Below, piece by piece: positions 40,917 through 49,394 of a DNA stretch of 64,000 nt (its first letter is position 1; each line of letters starts with the position of its first letter). The DNA comes from Aurantimicrobium sp. INA4 (GTDB lineage: Bacteria; Actinomycetota; Actinomycetes; Actinomycetales; Microbacteriaceae), in NCBI RefSeq assembly GCF_027924525.1, contig NZ_AP027040.1, positions 62,001 through 126,000 of the forward strand, written 5' to 3'. The translations under genes were made by a program, and so were the position numbers. The notes below the pieces were generated by a model. The model saw only the letters and a list, made by a program, of their open reading frames with translations, searched no databases and was not told the DNA's origin.

Positions 40917-42176
40917 TTAGGAGTGAGCTGGAGTCTCCTGGGGAGCCCGGGCATCTGCCATCGCGCGGATGATGAAACCGACCACAGCACCTGTAATGGC
41001 AATGGGAGCTATAGCCTCCCCAGCACCACCAATCAGCACTGCGGCAAGAAGTGCACTCGTTGCGGGCAGTTTCAGGAAGGCTGCTGAAGCCCCAGCAATT
41101 CCTGCAGCTGCAAAAGCGCTCACAGGTGAACCGGGGAAATGGAGGCTCACTAAAACTCCTACTGCAACGCCTAAGAATGTGATGGGGAAGATTGGTCCAC
41201 CACGGAAACCAGAACCTAAGGTCAGCGAATAGATCGCTGTCTTGGCTAGCAGAACAAAGATCACAACAAACACTGAGCTCTCGGCAATCAGCCCGGACAT
41301 TCCGCTGTTGCCACTAAAAAGCAGCTGGTTGAGCTCTATTCCAAAGAAGGTCTGGCCAACAAATACCAGCGCAATAATGATGGCAATCGAGATAAACAAA
41401 GTGGGAGCGAACTTCTTGTCAGAGAAGGCTTGAACACGACCACCCAGGGCACGGGTAGACAGTGCAATGAGACCGGCAATGACAGCCACCAACACAGCTC
41501 CGAGAAAATCACCAGGGTCGATTGTGGAATAGTCAGGAATTCCCTGCACGGCCAATGGGTGCACTTCAAAACCTTTGAATCTCCAGATTCCGGTTTGAAC
41601 GATAAAGCTCGCAGCTAAAGCTGTCATCACTGGAAGGATCAGCGCGTAGGGGACTATTCCAATTGCAGCAAACTCCAAGATCATAAAGGCTGTAATAAAG
41701 GGGTTGCCGAAAACAGCACCAATTGCAGCAGCACCAGAGATGAACATTGCCGCCTTGCGTGTTTGTTCATCATGACTTCGCGTAGTCAACAGAGCAAGTA
41801 TGGTTCCCAAGATAATCAGTGGAGCTTCTGGGCCAAGGGAAGCTCCAGCAATCAGGCTCACTAAAGCTGTGAGCAAAATAGCGGGGGCAAATTCACGCGG
41901 AGTATCAAAGTGGAATCCGGTCAAAGGTCCGGGACCTGCCTGCCCAGGCATTTTGCGAATCAACAGAATCAACACTGCAGAAACGAGCAGATAGATTCCC
42001 GCTAACCACCACGGGGTTTCCGTGAAACCCAGTGAGTGAGGAATAACTCCGTACAGTAGCTCTTGGCCAACTTCAACCAGCTTCAGAAAAAAGGTCGCAC
42101 CCAAAGCTGCGATGACGCCGTATCTGAATGGATTGATCAGCAAAGCAAGTAGCTGTTTCCAAGGAGAAGTCTTCAT
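40917..42176 (-). CDS. ClC-family chloride channel or transporter
   Basis: A 419-residue membrane protein of the ClC family. The motif with the gating Glu reads GASLGPEAPLIILGTILALL (usual form GREGP), and the third anion-site motif reads LGSGFRGGPIFPITFLGVAVG (GxFxP type). No canonical GSGIP motif is seen, as in other short bacterial members, and no CBS domains are present. Whether it is a channel or a 2Cl-/H+ exchanger cannot be told. It is probably the native neighbour of the tRNA-Phe locus before the island arrived: its start is 48 bases from the terminator that stands next to the tRNA fragment. Confidence 0.85.
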   Translation of the reverse strand: MKTSPWKQLLALLINPFRYGVIAALGATFFLKLVEVGQELLYGVIPHSLGFTETPWWLAGIYLLVSAVLILLIRKMPGQAGPGPLTGFHFDTPREFAPAILLTALVSLIAGASLGPEAPLIILGTILALLTTRSHDEQTRKAAMFISGAAAIGAVFGNPFITAFMILEFAAIGIVPYALILPVMTALAASFIVQTGIWRFKGFEVHPLAVQGIPDYSTIDPGDFLGAVLVAVIAGLIALSTRALGGRVQAFSDKKFAPTLFISIAIIIALVFVGQTFFGIELNQLLFSGNSGMSGLIAESSVFVVIFVLLAKTAIYSLTLGSGFRGGPIFPITFLGVAVGVLVSLHFPGSPVSAFAAAGIAGASAAFLKLPATSALLAAVLIGGAGEAIAPIAITGAVVGFIIRAMADARAPQETPAHS

Positions 42177-42223
42177 CCCTTTATTGTGGCGGGAAACTCG
42201 ACGTCATGCTCCAGAAAACATAA

Positions 42224-42248
42224 AAGCCTCTGAATGAATCAGAGGCTT
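42224..42248 (-). terminator. Intrinsic terminator (inferred original terminator of tRNA-Phe)
   Basis: AAGCCTCTGA and TCAGAGGCTT form a perfect 10-bp stem with a 5-base loop. On the minus strand it is followed by a T-rich run (TTATGTTTTC). It lies 4 bases beyond the 3' end of the tRNA-Phe fragment in the same orientation, as a tRNA terminator would. Confidence 0.75.
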
Positions 42249-42251
42249 CCA

Positions 42252-42304
42252 GTGGTGGCTCCGACGGGCGTCGATCCCGTGACCTCACGATTTTCGGTCG
42301 TGCG
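42252..42304 (-). pseudogene. 3' fragment of tRNA-Phe (putative attachment-site copy)
   Basis: 53 bases match the 3' part of the intact tRNA-Phe gene (52601-52653) with one difference (G at 42296 against A at 52645). The fragment covers the anticodon arm, variable loop, T arm, 3' acceptor strand and CCA, and lacks the 5' part. The mismatch removes the invariant U33, so it cannot be a working tRNA. It has the same orientation as the intact gene. Such duplicated 3' ends are produced when an element integrates by recombination at a tRNA gene. Confidence 0.88.
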
Positions 42305-42438
42305 GGGGACGATTCTGATGAATGAGTTTCAGCCACAAACCCATATATTGCTTATTTCTATGGTGCTAATCGTTGACTTAAGTCGGGTTTGTTCTGAGGG
42401 TTTAGTGGCATTTACAATTCGGTTTCAAACATGAATTG

Positions 42439-42999
42439 CTATAGCGCGGCTTCTACTCCAGCAATCACAAATTTCTCTAAAGCAGCTGCTTCTGCGATGA
42501 AAGGCTTACCCGAATCGATTCGCTCTGCAGCTGAGGCAATTGCAGCAAAAATCAGGCTGACCTGAGAAGAGGGGTCTTCGATCCCCAACTCTTTTAGTGG
42601 CGAAATCAGGCTAGTCATAAAGTAGCCGTGCATTGCCATCAGTTCGCCGCGTTGATCTTCACGCAGATTTTTGACGGAGATCTCTCTGACGACTCGGTGT
42701 TCTTTGCTTGCCATGTGTGCCAGGGAGTAGTGAATCCACAAACGAACTTGTTCCATTGGTTCTTGTTCGGCAGAAACAATACGGTCAATCTCATTGCTGA
42801 GATCTGCCATGTCGTTGATGAGTAGTTCACCAAGAATGTTTTCTCGGGAAGAGAAGTATTGATAAATCGCGGGGCGTGACAATCCAGTTACGTGGGCGAT
42901 TCTCGCCATGGAAATTCCCTCGATTCCTGAAGCATCGAGCAACTCGAGAGAAGCCAACAAGATTGCTTCTCTGCGGGTATCTGCAATCTGGGAAACCAT
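42439..42999 (-). CDS. TetR/AcrR-family regulator next to the heme operon
   Basis: A 186-residue TetR-type repressor. The HTH reads ISMARIAHVTGLSRPAIYQYFSSRENILGELL (about 28-60); the remainder is a helical ligand-binding domain with no recognisable ligand residues. It lies 47 bases beyond hemL in the same direction, after a 13-bp palindrome, so it may be the last gene of the hemACDBL transcript or have its own autoregulated promoter. Because it lies inside the tRNA-bounded interval with the heme genes, I infer that it controls them, but this has no direct evidence. Confidence 0.85.
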   Translation of the reverse strand: MVSQIADTRREAILLASLELLDASGIEGISMARIAHVTGLSRPAIYQYFSSRENILGELLINDMADLSNEIDRIVSAEQEPMEQVRLWIHYSLAHMASKEHRVVREISVKNLREDQRGELMAMHGYFMTSLISPLKELGIEDPSSQVSLIFAAIASAAERIDSGKPFIAEAAALEKFVIAGVEAAL

Positions 43000-43020
43000 G
43001 ATGGTTAATCCTATAAGCGT

Positions 43021-43033
43021 GCGGTAATACCGC
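43021..43033. promoter_or_regulatory. Palindrome upstream of the TetR gene
   Basis: GCGGTA-A-TACCGC is a perfect 13-bp dyad in the 47 bases between the hemL stop and the tetR start. It could be an autoregulatory operator. Its sequence differs from the palindrome in the hemA-hemE region. Confidence 0.45.
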
Positions 43034-43046
43034 TTTCAGTAATTTC

Positions 43047-44357
43047 TCAGCTTGAGCGCAGTTTCACCTGTTGCGCAGCGACTGACGCTGCCTTGGCAAT
43101 CTTGTCCACGTCGTCATCTGTCAAAGCACCGGAGACAAACCACGCCTCAAATGCAGACGGAGGTACCGAAATTCCCTGTTCAAGAAGCGAATGGAAGAAC
43201 ACCGCAAATGCCGAAGTGTCCTGCTTTTTTGCATCATCAAAGTTACTGACGTTTTGAGAAGTGAAGAAGAAGGAAAAGAGGTTTCCCGCCTGCTGAAAAC
43301 TGTGTTCGACATCTGCTGCGGTTAAGGCATTGGAGATAGCGGAACCCACTTCAAGAGATCTGGAATCAAGTGCCAAATAAAGCTCAGAGTCACACAGTTC
43401 CAGCGTTGCGAGACCCGCAGTGGTGGCAATAGGGTTACCGCTCAGTGTGCCTGCTTGGTAAACAGATCCGCTTGGGGCGAGAAGCTCCATGACGGCAGCA
43501 GAGCCACCAACGGCAGCCAAAGGCATACCTCCGCCAATGACCTTCCCGAAGGTAAACAGGTCGGGAGTCCAGTCCTCTTCAGAACCAAACTTTCCCCACC
43601 ATCCACCTTGAGAAATGCGGAAGCCCGTCATAACCTCATCCAGGATGAACAGCGCACCGTGCTTCTTCGTAATGTCTGAGAGGAACTTGTTGAAACCTGG
43701 CAGCGGTGGAACAACACCCATATTCGCGGGGGTTGCTTCAGTGATCACTGCGGCAATCTCAGAACCTCGCTCGGCAAAGAGCTGCGTCACAGCGTCCACG
43801 TCGTTGAAGGGAACAACAACGGTGTCCTGAGTTTGACCGGGTGTTACACCTGGCGAGTTGGGCAATCCAAGGGTTGCAATTCCGGAGCCTGACTGAACTA
43901 GAAGGGAATCACTGTGCCCGTGGTAGCAACCCGCAAACTTCACGATCAGGTTGCGGCTAGTTGCAGCACGAGCGAGTCGAACTGCTGTCATTACAGCTTC
44001 TGTTCCAGAGGAAACAAAACGCACGCGTTCACACGTAGGAACACGAGCTGCAATTTCTTCAGCAAGCAATACTTCGCCCGGTCCTGGTGCACCGAATGAG
44101 AATGATTTCTCCATTGCTGACTTCACCCGGCTCACAACATGAGGATGTGCATGTCCCACAATCATGGGACCCCACGAACCCACAAGGTCCACGTATTCGT
44201 TGCCGTCAACATCCCAGATCTTTGAGCCTTCGCCTTTAACGAAGTAGCGAGGAGTGCCACCTACCGACTGGAAGGCGCGAACGGGTGAACTCACACCGCC
44301 AGGAATGATGCGCTTGGCGCGGTTATGCCATTGAAGTGATGTCTCAAGAGTGGTCAT
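43047..44357 (-). CDS. hemL: Glutamate-1-semialdehyde 2,1-aminomutase
   Basis: A 436-residue PLP enzyme that makes 5-aminolevulinate from glutamate-1-semialdehyde, second step of the C5 route. The N-terminal [22 protein letters not shown] is characteristic. The PLP lysine is in [18 protein letters not shown] (about 270), and [15 protein letters not shown] holds the PLP Asp. The length is standard. Its start overlaps the hemB stop by 4 bases. It belongs to the minus-strand operon hemA-hemC-hemD-hemB-hemL. Confidence 0.97.
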   Translation of the reverse strand: MTTLETSLQWHNRAKRIIPGGVSSPVRAFQSVGGTPRYFVKGEGSKIWDVDGNEYVDLVGSWGPMIVGHAHPHVVSRVKSAMEKSFSFGAPGPGEVLLAEEIAARVPTCERVRFVSSGTEAVMTAVRLARAATSRNLIVKFAGCYHGHSDSLLVQSGSGIATLGLPNSPGVTPGQTQDTVVVPFNDVDAVTQLFAERGSEIAAVITEATPANMGVVPPLPGFNKFLSDITKKHGALFILDEVMTGFRISQGGWWGKFGSEEDWTPDLFTFGKVIGGGMPLAAVGGSAAVMELLAPSGSVYQAGTLSGNPIATTAGLATLELCDSELYLALDSRSLEVGSAISNALTAADVEHSFQQAGNLFSFFFTSQNVSNFDDAKKQDTSAFAVFFHSLLEQGISVPPSAFEAWFVSGALTDDDVDKIAKAASVAAQQVKLRSS

Positions 44358-45328
44358 GATTGCTCTTTCAGTTTTTGGGCAAATTCAAGAGCCCAGTAGG
44401 TGCAGATAATGTTTGCTCCCGCTCGTTTGAGGGCATAGAGCAGTTCGAAAATGGTTGCCTCGCGCGGGATTACGCCTTGGGCTGCTGCCGTTTCCACCAT
44501 GGAATACTCGCCCGAAACCACATAGGCGGCCACTGGCTTGGAAGATAGTTGCGCTGCCTGGGTGAGCACGTCCATATATGCGAGCGCAGGTTTCACCATC
44601 ACCATGTCTGCGCCCTCTTCGAGGTCCAGGAGAATCTCTTCTGCGCCCTCTTTGGTCCGGCGGAAATCTTGTTGATAGGTTTTGCGGTCGCCCGAGAGTT
44701 GTGATTCCACGGCATTGCGGAAGGGGCCATAAAAGTTCGAGGCATACTTCGCCGCGTAGGCAAGGATTCCGGTGTTTACAAACCCGCGAGCATCCAGCCC
44801 GGCACGAATGGCTGCGACCTGTCCGTCCATCATTCCGCTGGTCCCAAGAAGATCAGCTCCTGCGTCTGCAAGGGCTGATGCCATCGCTACGTAGTGCTCC
44901 AGTGTGGCATCATTATCGACAGCACCTGAGGAGTCTAATACTCCACAATGGCCATGATCGGTGAACTCATCCAGACACAGATCCGCCACTAGAACCAGTG
45001 CGTCTCCCACATGCTCACGTGCTGCTCTAGTCACTCGAGACATTATTCCCTCGGATAGGCATGCCTGACTTCCTGTCTCATCTCTGTGCTCTGGAACAGC
45101 AAAGAACATGACAGAAACGATTCCGGCAGCAATCGCGTCATCGAGGATGTGAAGGAAGGATTCTTCCGTGTGCTGAAGCACTCCAGGCATGCCTGGGATT
45201 TCACGAGGTTCAGTAATCCCCTCTTTCACGAAGACGGGGAGCATGAGATTCTTTGGACTTAATGTGACATCTGCAACGAGCTCACGCATCGCTGGGGTTG
45301 TCCGGAGTCGTCGGGGACGATTAATCAT
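44354..45328 (-). CDS. hemB: Porphobilinogen synthase (delta-aminolevulinate dehydratase)
   Basis: A 324-residue enzyme condensing two 5-aminolevulinates into porphobilinogen. Key regions: the opening [15 protein letters not shown], the metal site [15 protein letters not shown] (about 119-133), and the Schiff-base lysines in the region [23 protein letters not shown] and [12 protein letters not shown]. Two of the three zinc cysteines of the classical DVCLC...C site are present and the middle one is Asp, which is common in actinobacteria. 4-bp overlaps with hemL and hemD on either side indicate translational coupling. Confidence 0.97.
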   Translation of the reverse strand: MINRPRRLRTTPAMRELVADVTLSPKNLMLPVFVKEGITEPREIPGMPGVLQHTEESFLHILDDAIAAGIVSVMFFAVPEHRDETGSQACLSEGIMSRVTRAAREHVGDALVLVADLCLDEFTDHGHCGVLDSSGAVDNDATLEHYVAMASALADAGADLLGTSGMMDGQVAAIRAGLDARGFVNTGILAYAAKYASNFYGPFRNAVESQLSGDRKTYQQDFRRTKEGAEEILLDLEEGADMVMVKPALAYMDVLTQAAQLSSKPVAAYVVSGEYSMVETAAAQGVIPREATIFELLYALKRAGANIICTYWALEFAQKLKEQS

Positions 45329-46077
45329 GAGCCGTGTGCTTTCAGATATTCGGAGATGGTTAGGGCAACAGTTTCAGGGCTTGGATCTGCTGAAACCGCA
45401 GAAACGTTCAGTTTGAGCATCCCCGCTTGGGCAGCAGTTGTGAGACCGGCGCAAAAGACGGGGATATCGACAACGCCGTTGAAATTAACAAAAGCTCTAA
45501 CGGCACTTGGGGAGCGAAGAAGGATACCTGAAATCTGACCTTCAGCAATCTGCTTCACAGATGAGGGGAAATGCGACACAGTTTCCGTCGAATAAATCAC
45601 TTCTTCAACAAGATCAAAACCGTGCGACTGCAACGTTCGAGAGAGGGACTTCATGGCTATGGAACTTGAGGGGATGACGACAGGGCACGGTTCTGTCTCT
45701 GCGATCACCGTGGCTAATGAGTGGGAGTCTGCCTCGGATGCGCGAAGCACATTCACCGCCCCCACGTCACGCAGTTGCTGTTCTGTTTGAGCGCCGATGG
45801 CAGCGAATTTAAGGTCAGGCTGCGACTGAATAATCTGTTCGAGCGCACCTGGGCCGAGTTCTGCCTGGAAAAAGGACAACGCATTAGTTGACGTAGCGAC
45901 GAGCCATTTGTTTCCTGGCGCAATCAAGGCTTCGCGCAGTCGTGCGATGCCCACTGGGTTATCCACCTTGGTAATGCTCAGATAGGGGTCGACAATGCTC
46001 TCAACGCCATACGCGTCAAGTGCTGCCCGATCGACATCATTTCTGTTTGCACGGATGAGGAGAATGCTCACTTCCAC
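45325..46077 (-). CDS. hemD: Uroporphyrinogen-III synthase
   Basis: A 250-residue HemD that closes and inverts ring D of hydroxymethylbilane. The family is weakly conserved; recognisable stretches are APGNKWLVATSTNALSFF, LKFAAIGAQTEQQLRD and the second-lobe SGILLRSPSAVRAFVN with PVFCAGLTTAAQAGM. It is placed between hemB (4-bp overlap) and hemC (10-bp overlap) as expected. No SAM-methyltransferase (CobA) domain is fused to it, unlike many actinobacterial hemD genes. Confidence 0.9.
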   Translation of the reverse strand: MEVSILLIRANRNDVDRAALDAYGVESIVDPYLSITKVDNPVGIARLREALIAPGNKWLVATSTNALSFFQAELGPGALEQIIQSQPDLKFAAIGAQTEQQLRDVGAVNVLRASEADSHSLATVIAETEPCPVVIPSSSIAMKSLSRTLQSHGFDLVEEVIYSTETVSHFPSSVKQIAEGQISGILLRSPSAVRAFVNFNGVVDIPVFCAGLTTAAQAGMLKLNVSAVSADPSPETVALTISEYLKAHGS

Positions 46078-47000
46078 GCCACCCTCTCTGCGATAGGGCT
46101 TGCCTTCAAACGGGAAGCAATTTCTAGACCTAACTCACTTGCCCGGAGGCACTCATCAAGTCCGAGCTCAGCGCTGAGCTCAACCCGCTGGGACTCTCCC
46201 GTGCTTTCTACAGAGAGCTCCGCACGAAGAGTGAAGGTTCCCTGATCCAAGGAAGCCCATGCACCAATCGCTGTGGCACAACCAGCGTCCAGGCCGACTA
46301 AAACGTGGCGTTCCGCCGAGACAAGTAGTCGGGTCTCCTCATCATTGAGAACAGCAAGGAGCTCTCTGGTCTCTGAATCTTCCGAGCGGCATTCAATAGA
46401 CAAAGCGCCCTGTCCCGCTGCCGGGATGAAGTCCGTGTTGTCAAAGATTTCACACACCACATCTGCCCGCCCAATACGCTTAAGACCTGCCATTGCGAGC
46501 AGAGTGGCATCGAACTCGCCCCGCTCAACTTTGGCAATTCTGGTATCGATATTTCCACGGATGGACATCACGGTGAGATCGGGGCGCAGCTGGCGAATAC
46601 GTGCCGTACGGCGTGGTGAAGACGTTCCGATGACTGCCCCTGCAGGGAGTTGCATGAGGGGGATATTTCCTCGACTAACAAATCCATCTCGCGAATCTTC
46701 GCGGAGAGGAATACAAGCTGTGTCGATTCCTGGAAAGGGTTGGGCGGGGAGGTCTTTCAACGAATGCACAATGAAGTCGACCTCATGCGAGAGGAGTGCA
46801 TCGCGTAAAGCTGAGACGAACAGACCCGGAGTCTTTGCTTGATTGAGCGGTTCGGTACTGATATCGCCCTGCGTCTGGATCAGTACTTCCTCAATCTGAA
46901 GATCGGGATGTTTCAGGCATAGCAGGGAGGTAAAGAGTCGGGTCTGGGTGAGAGCCAGAAGACTTCCTCGCGTGCCCACACGTAATTTAGTCACGCTCAT
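46068..47000 (-). CDS. hemC: Porphobilinogen deaminase (hydroxymethylbilane synthase)
   Basis: A 310-residue enzyme polymerising four porphobilinogens. The opening LRVGTRGSLLALTQTRLF, catalytic-loop VDFIVHSLKDLPAQP (Asp), GTSSPRRTARIRQLRPDL and the dipyrromethane cofactor Cys in GLDAGCATAIGAW (about 242) are present. It overlaps hemA by 14 bases and hemD by 10, the largest overlaps in the cluster. Confidence 0.96.
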   Translation of the reverse strand: MSVTKLRVGTRGSLLALTQTRLFTSLLCLKHPDLQIEEVLIQTQGDISTEPLNQAKTPGLFVSALRDALLSHEVDFIVHSLKDLPAQPFPGIDTACIPLREDSRDGFVSRGNIPLMQLPAGAVIGTSSPRRTARIRQLRPDLTVMSIRGNIDTRIAKVERGEFDATLLAMAGLKRIGRADVVCEIFDNTDFIPAAGQGALSIECRSEDSETRELLAVLNDEETRLLVSAERHVLVGLDAGCATAIGAWASLDQGTFTLRAELSVESTGESQRVELSAELGLDECLRASELGLEIASRLKASPIAERVAWK

Positions 47001-48249
47001 TCACCTCGATGTTGAACAGGAGTCGAACAGCATTGATGTAGTCGTCGTGATTGCCATCAACAGCGAGCTCTTTGGCCTTTACTGAGGGCGCATGCAAGAT
47101 TGCATTTGTGACCTTGCGCAGGGACTTCTGCACTTCCTCGGCAGCTGAATTCCCGGACTTTCGTCTCACGCTTTCAATCTCTTCATCAACCCAGAGGCCG
47201 ATGTGTGAGCGGAGAGCGGCAACGACAGGATCAATGCTCCGAGACGCCATACTATTTTCAAAATTAGTCACAGCAGTATGAATGATTTCTCGTGCAGTGA
47301 TGACAGAATCAATGTGTTCTTGAGGAGCCCGATGTTTGATCTGCTCAAGATCAATCACACTCGTATGCTCAAGTTGAGACACTTCGGGCGCGACATCTTT
47401 CGATAGTGATACATCGATGAGGACTAAATCCGGCTTGCCAGATCGGTGGGCGAGTACTTCCTGTGCAAGGGCTACGTCAACGGCATACCCAGTTGCGCCA
47501 CTTGCGCTAATGATGAGATCTACCTCTGCCATGACCTGGACAAGTTGGTCTTTGCGCACGGGAGTAGTTTCATGGTTTTCTGAAAACTTCTCTGCCCGTC
47601 CCGCACGTGAATACACAAAGATGTTGTCAACGCCGAGTCGATGAATTGCCGCAGTAACTACTCTGGAATAAGCACCGGTTCCAATGAGGAGAACGGACTT
47701 CCCGGCAATTCCACCCAGCTCTTCTGAAGCGATTTCTAGCGCCGTCATGATGACCGAACGTCCCGAAGCGCCGAGACCAGTTTCTGTCATCACGGCCTTG
47801 GCGACAGATGCTGCGTTTTGGAACAAATGGTTCAAGTTTTTGGAGACAAAGCCACGCTGATGCGCTTGTGTGAGTGAGCGTTTTACTTGGCCCGAAATTT
47901 CTTCTTCGCCCACAATCATGGACTCAAGTCCTGATGCCACAGAAAACAAGTGCTGGGCAACACTATTGCCATAGAGGACCTTCAACATTGAGGTCACCAC
48001 GTCAGTAGGAACTCCTAAAGCTTTTGCGACGACAGATGTGACGTAATCCATAGAGTCGTGAAAAGACTCAGCTTCGAAATAGATCTCAAAACGGTTACAG
48101 GTCGCCAACACGACGACCCCTTCAAGAACAGAATCGCTCGGACTCAAGGCATTTAGTACCTCTGCCGATGCTGATTCAAACTTCTCGAGATCAGTTAACG
48201 GGGTGTCGTGGAAGTCAGTTCCTAAATAGACGAGTGCCACAAAGCTCAA
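46987..48249 (-). CDS. hemA: Glutamyl-tRNA reductase
   Basis: A 420-residue enzyme that reduces Glu-tRNA to glutamate-1-semialdehyde, the committed step of C5 heme synthesis. The nucleophile is Cys51 in VLATCNRFEIYFE. SVASGLESMIVGEEEISGQVKR and the NADPH-domain VLLIGTGAYSRVV follow, and a C-terminal dimerisation helix completes it. It is the first gene of the minus-strand heme operon and diverges from hemE across only 65 bases, in which a 15-bp palindrome lies about 17 bases from the hemA start. Confidence 0.96.
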   Translation of the reverse strand: MSFVALVYLGTDFHDTPLTDLEKFESASAEVLNALSPSDSVLEGVVVLATCNRFEIYFEAESFHDSMDYVTSVVAKALGVPTDVVTSMLKVLYGNSVAQHLFSVASGLESMIVGEEEISGQVKRSLTQAHQRGFVSKNLNHLFQNAASVAKAVMTETGLGASGRSVIMTALEIASEELGGIAGKSVLLIGTGAYSRVVTAAIHRLGVDNIFVYSRAGRAEKFSENHETTPVRKDQLVQVMAEVDLIISASGATGYAVDVALAQEVLAHRSGKPDLVLIDVSLSKDVAPEVSQLEHTSVIDLEQIKHRAPQEHIDSVITAREIIHTAVTNFENSMASRSIDPVVAALRSHIGLWVDEEIESVRRKSGNSAAEEVQKSLRKVTNAILHAPSVKAKELAVDGNHDDYINAVRLLFNIEVNERD

Positions 48250-48265
48250 GATAACAACAGGCCTT

Positions 48266-48280
48266 CTGACACCGTGTCAG
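48266..48280. promoter_or_regulatory. Palindrome in the hemA-hemE divergent promoter region
   Basis: CTGACAC-C-GTGTCAG is a perfect 15-bp dyad. It lies in the only intergenic space that can drive both heme operons (48250-48314). One repressor bound here could shut both. The neighbouring TetR protein is the natural candidate; assignment is by inference. Confidence 0.6.
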
Positions 48281-48314
48281 CTTTTCTGATCGCACCGCTC
48301 TAGAGAATAAGCCT

Positions 48315-49394
48315 GTGATACTTCCTGCCGAACATCCTCTGAACACCGGCAAGACCAGTGCGTCTCTCTTGGTGCTGAACATGCGCGGTCACCGCACTTG
48401 TCCGTTGCCAGTGTGGTTCATGCGGCAAGCAGGGCGTTCACTTCCTGAATATCGGAAGTTGCGCGAAGGCATTGCGATGCTAGACAGTTGCCTCACTCCT
48501 GAGCTTGTCGTTGAGATCACCATGCAGCCGGTTCGCCGCCACGGTGTGGATGCTGCTATCTTCTTCTCTGACATTGTGATCCCCCTCAAACTTGCAGGAC
48601 TCGATGTTGACATCAAGCCAGGAGTTGGGCCTGTGTTGGAACATCCGGTGCGCACCCAAGAAGCCGCCGACGCGTTGCACCACATCGATGCCGACGCCTT
48701 TGCTCCCATCACCACCGCTGTTGACATGCTCGTGAAGGAACTGGGTTCAACCCCCCTGATCGGGTTTGGTGGCGCTCCCTTCACCCTCGCCTCCTATCTC
48801 ATCGAAGGTGGCCCATCGAAAGACCTTCCTCATTCCAGAGAGATGATGCGAAACCAGCCTGAGCTGTGGGCACAGATTTTGAACTGGTGTGCTGACATCA
48901 CGGCACAGTTCATTTCTGCCCAGGTCGTTGCAGGTGCGAGTGCACTCCAAGTATTTGATAGCTGGGCAGGACGTTTGAGCCCAGAAGAATACGAAACGTT
49001 TGCCAAGCCCTATTCAGAACGATTGTTTTCACAGCTTGCACTTCTCGTTGACAAGGATGGAGTTCCGGTTCCGCGCGTTCACTTTGGCGTAGGGACAGAG
49101 CCTCTCTTGGAATCCATGCATGGAGTTGGTGCAACCGTGATGGGTATTGATTCGCAGACTGATCTTGCTCGAGCATCTGCCCTCTTCCACGACAAGGTCC
49201 CTCTCCAAGGCAACATCTCTACAGAACTGTTGACAGCAAACTGGGAGACGTTGGCAGAACACATAGATGCAGTTATCGCCTCAGGTGCCAATGCTCCAGG
49301 TCATGTGGTCAATCTGGGCCATGGTGTTCCTCCTGAAACAGATCCAGACGTGCTCACCCGAATTACTGAATACATCCACCGCACAACAACATGA
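48315..49394 (+). CDS. hemE: Uroporphyrinogen decarboxylase
   Basis: A 359-residue enzyme converting uroporphyrinogen III to coproporphyrinogen III. The signatures PVWFMRQAGRSLPEYR (about 34-49) with the substrate Arg residues, ADIFFSDIVIP-type segment (AAIFFSDIVIPLKLAG), GFGGAPFTLASYLIEGG and FDSWAGRLSPEEYETFAKPY are all present. The start is GTG. It heads the plus-strand operon hemE-hemY-hemQ-hemH with 4-bp overlaps throughout. Confidence 0.97.
   Translation: MILPAEHPLNTGKTSASLLVLNMRGHRTCPLPVWFMRQAGRSLPEYRKLREGIAMLDSCLTPELVVEITMQPVRRHGVDAAIFFSDIVIPLKLAGLDVDIKPGVGPVLEHPVRTQEAADALHHIDADAFAPITTAVDMLVKELGSTPLIGFGGAPFTLASYLIEGGPSKDLPHSREMMRNQPELWAQILNWCADITAQFISAQVVAGASALQVFDSWAGRLSPEEYETFAKPYSERLFSQLALLVDKDGVPVPRVHFGVGTEPLLESMHGVGATVMGIDSQTDLARASALFHDKVPLQGNISTELLTANWETLAEHIDAVIASGANAPGHVVNLGHGVPPETDPDVLTRITEYIHRTTT

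Noticed and set aside
42305..42438. Remnant of an integrase gene next to the tRNA-Phe fragment
   Set aside because: I translated the AT-rich 134 bases by eye and found none of the tyrosine recombinase motifs (Arg, HxxR, Tyr). It may be eroded beyond recognition, but nothing supports a call.
46273..46842. 189-codon plus-strand frame inside hemC
   Set aside because: Antisense to a complete hemC with catalytic residues; Ser/Arg-rich artefact.
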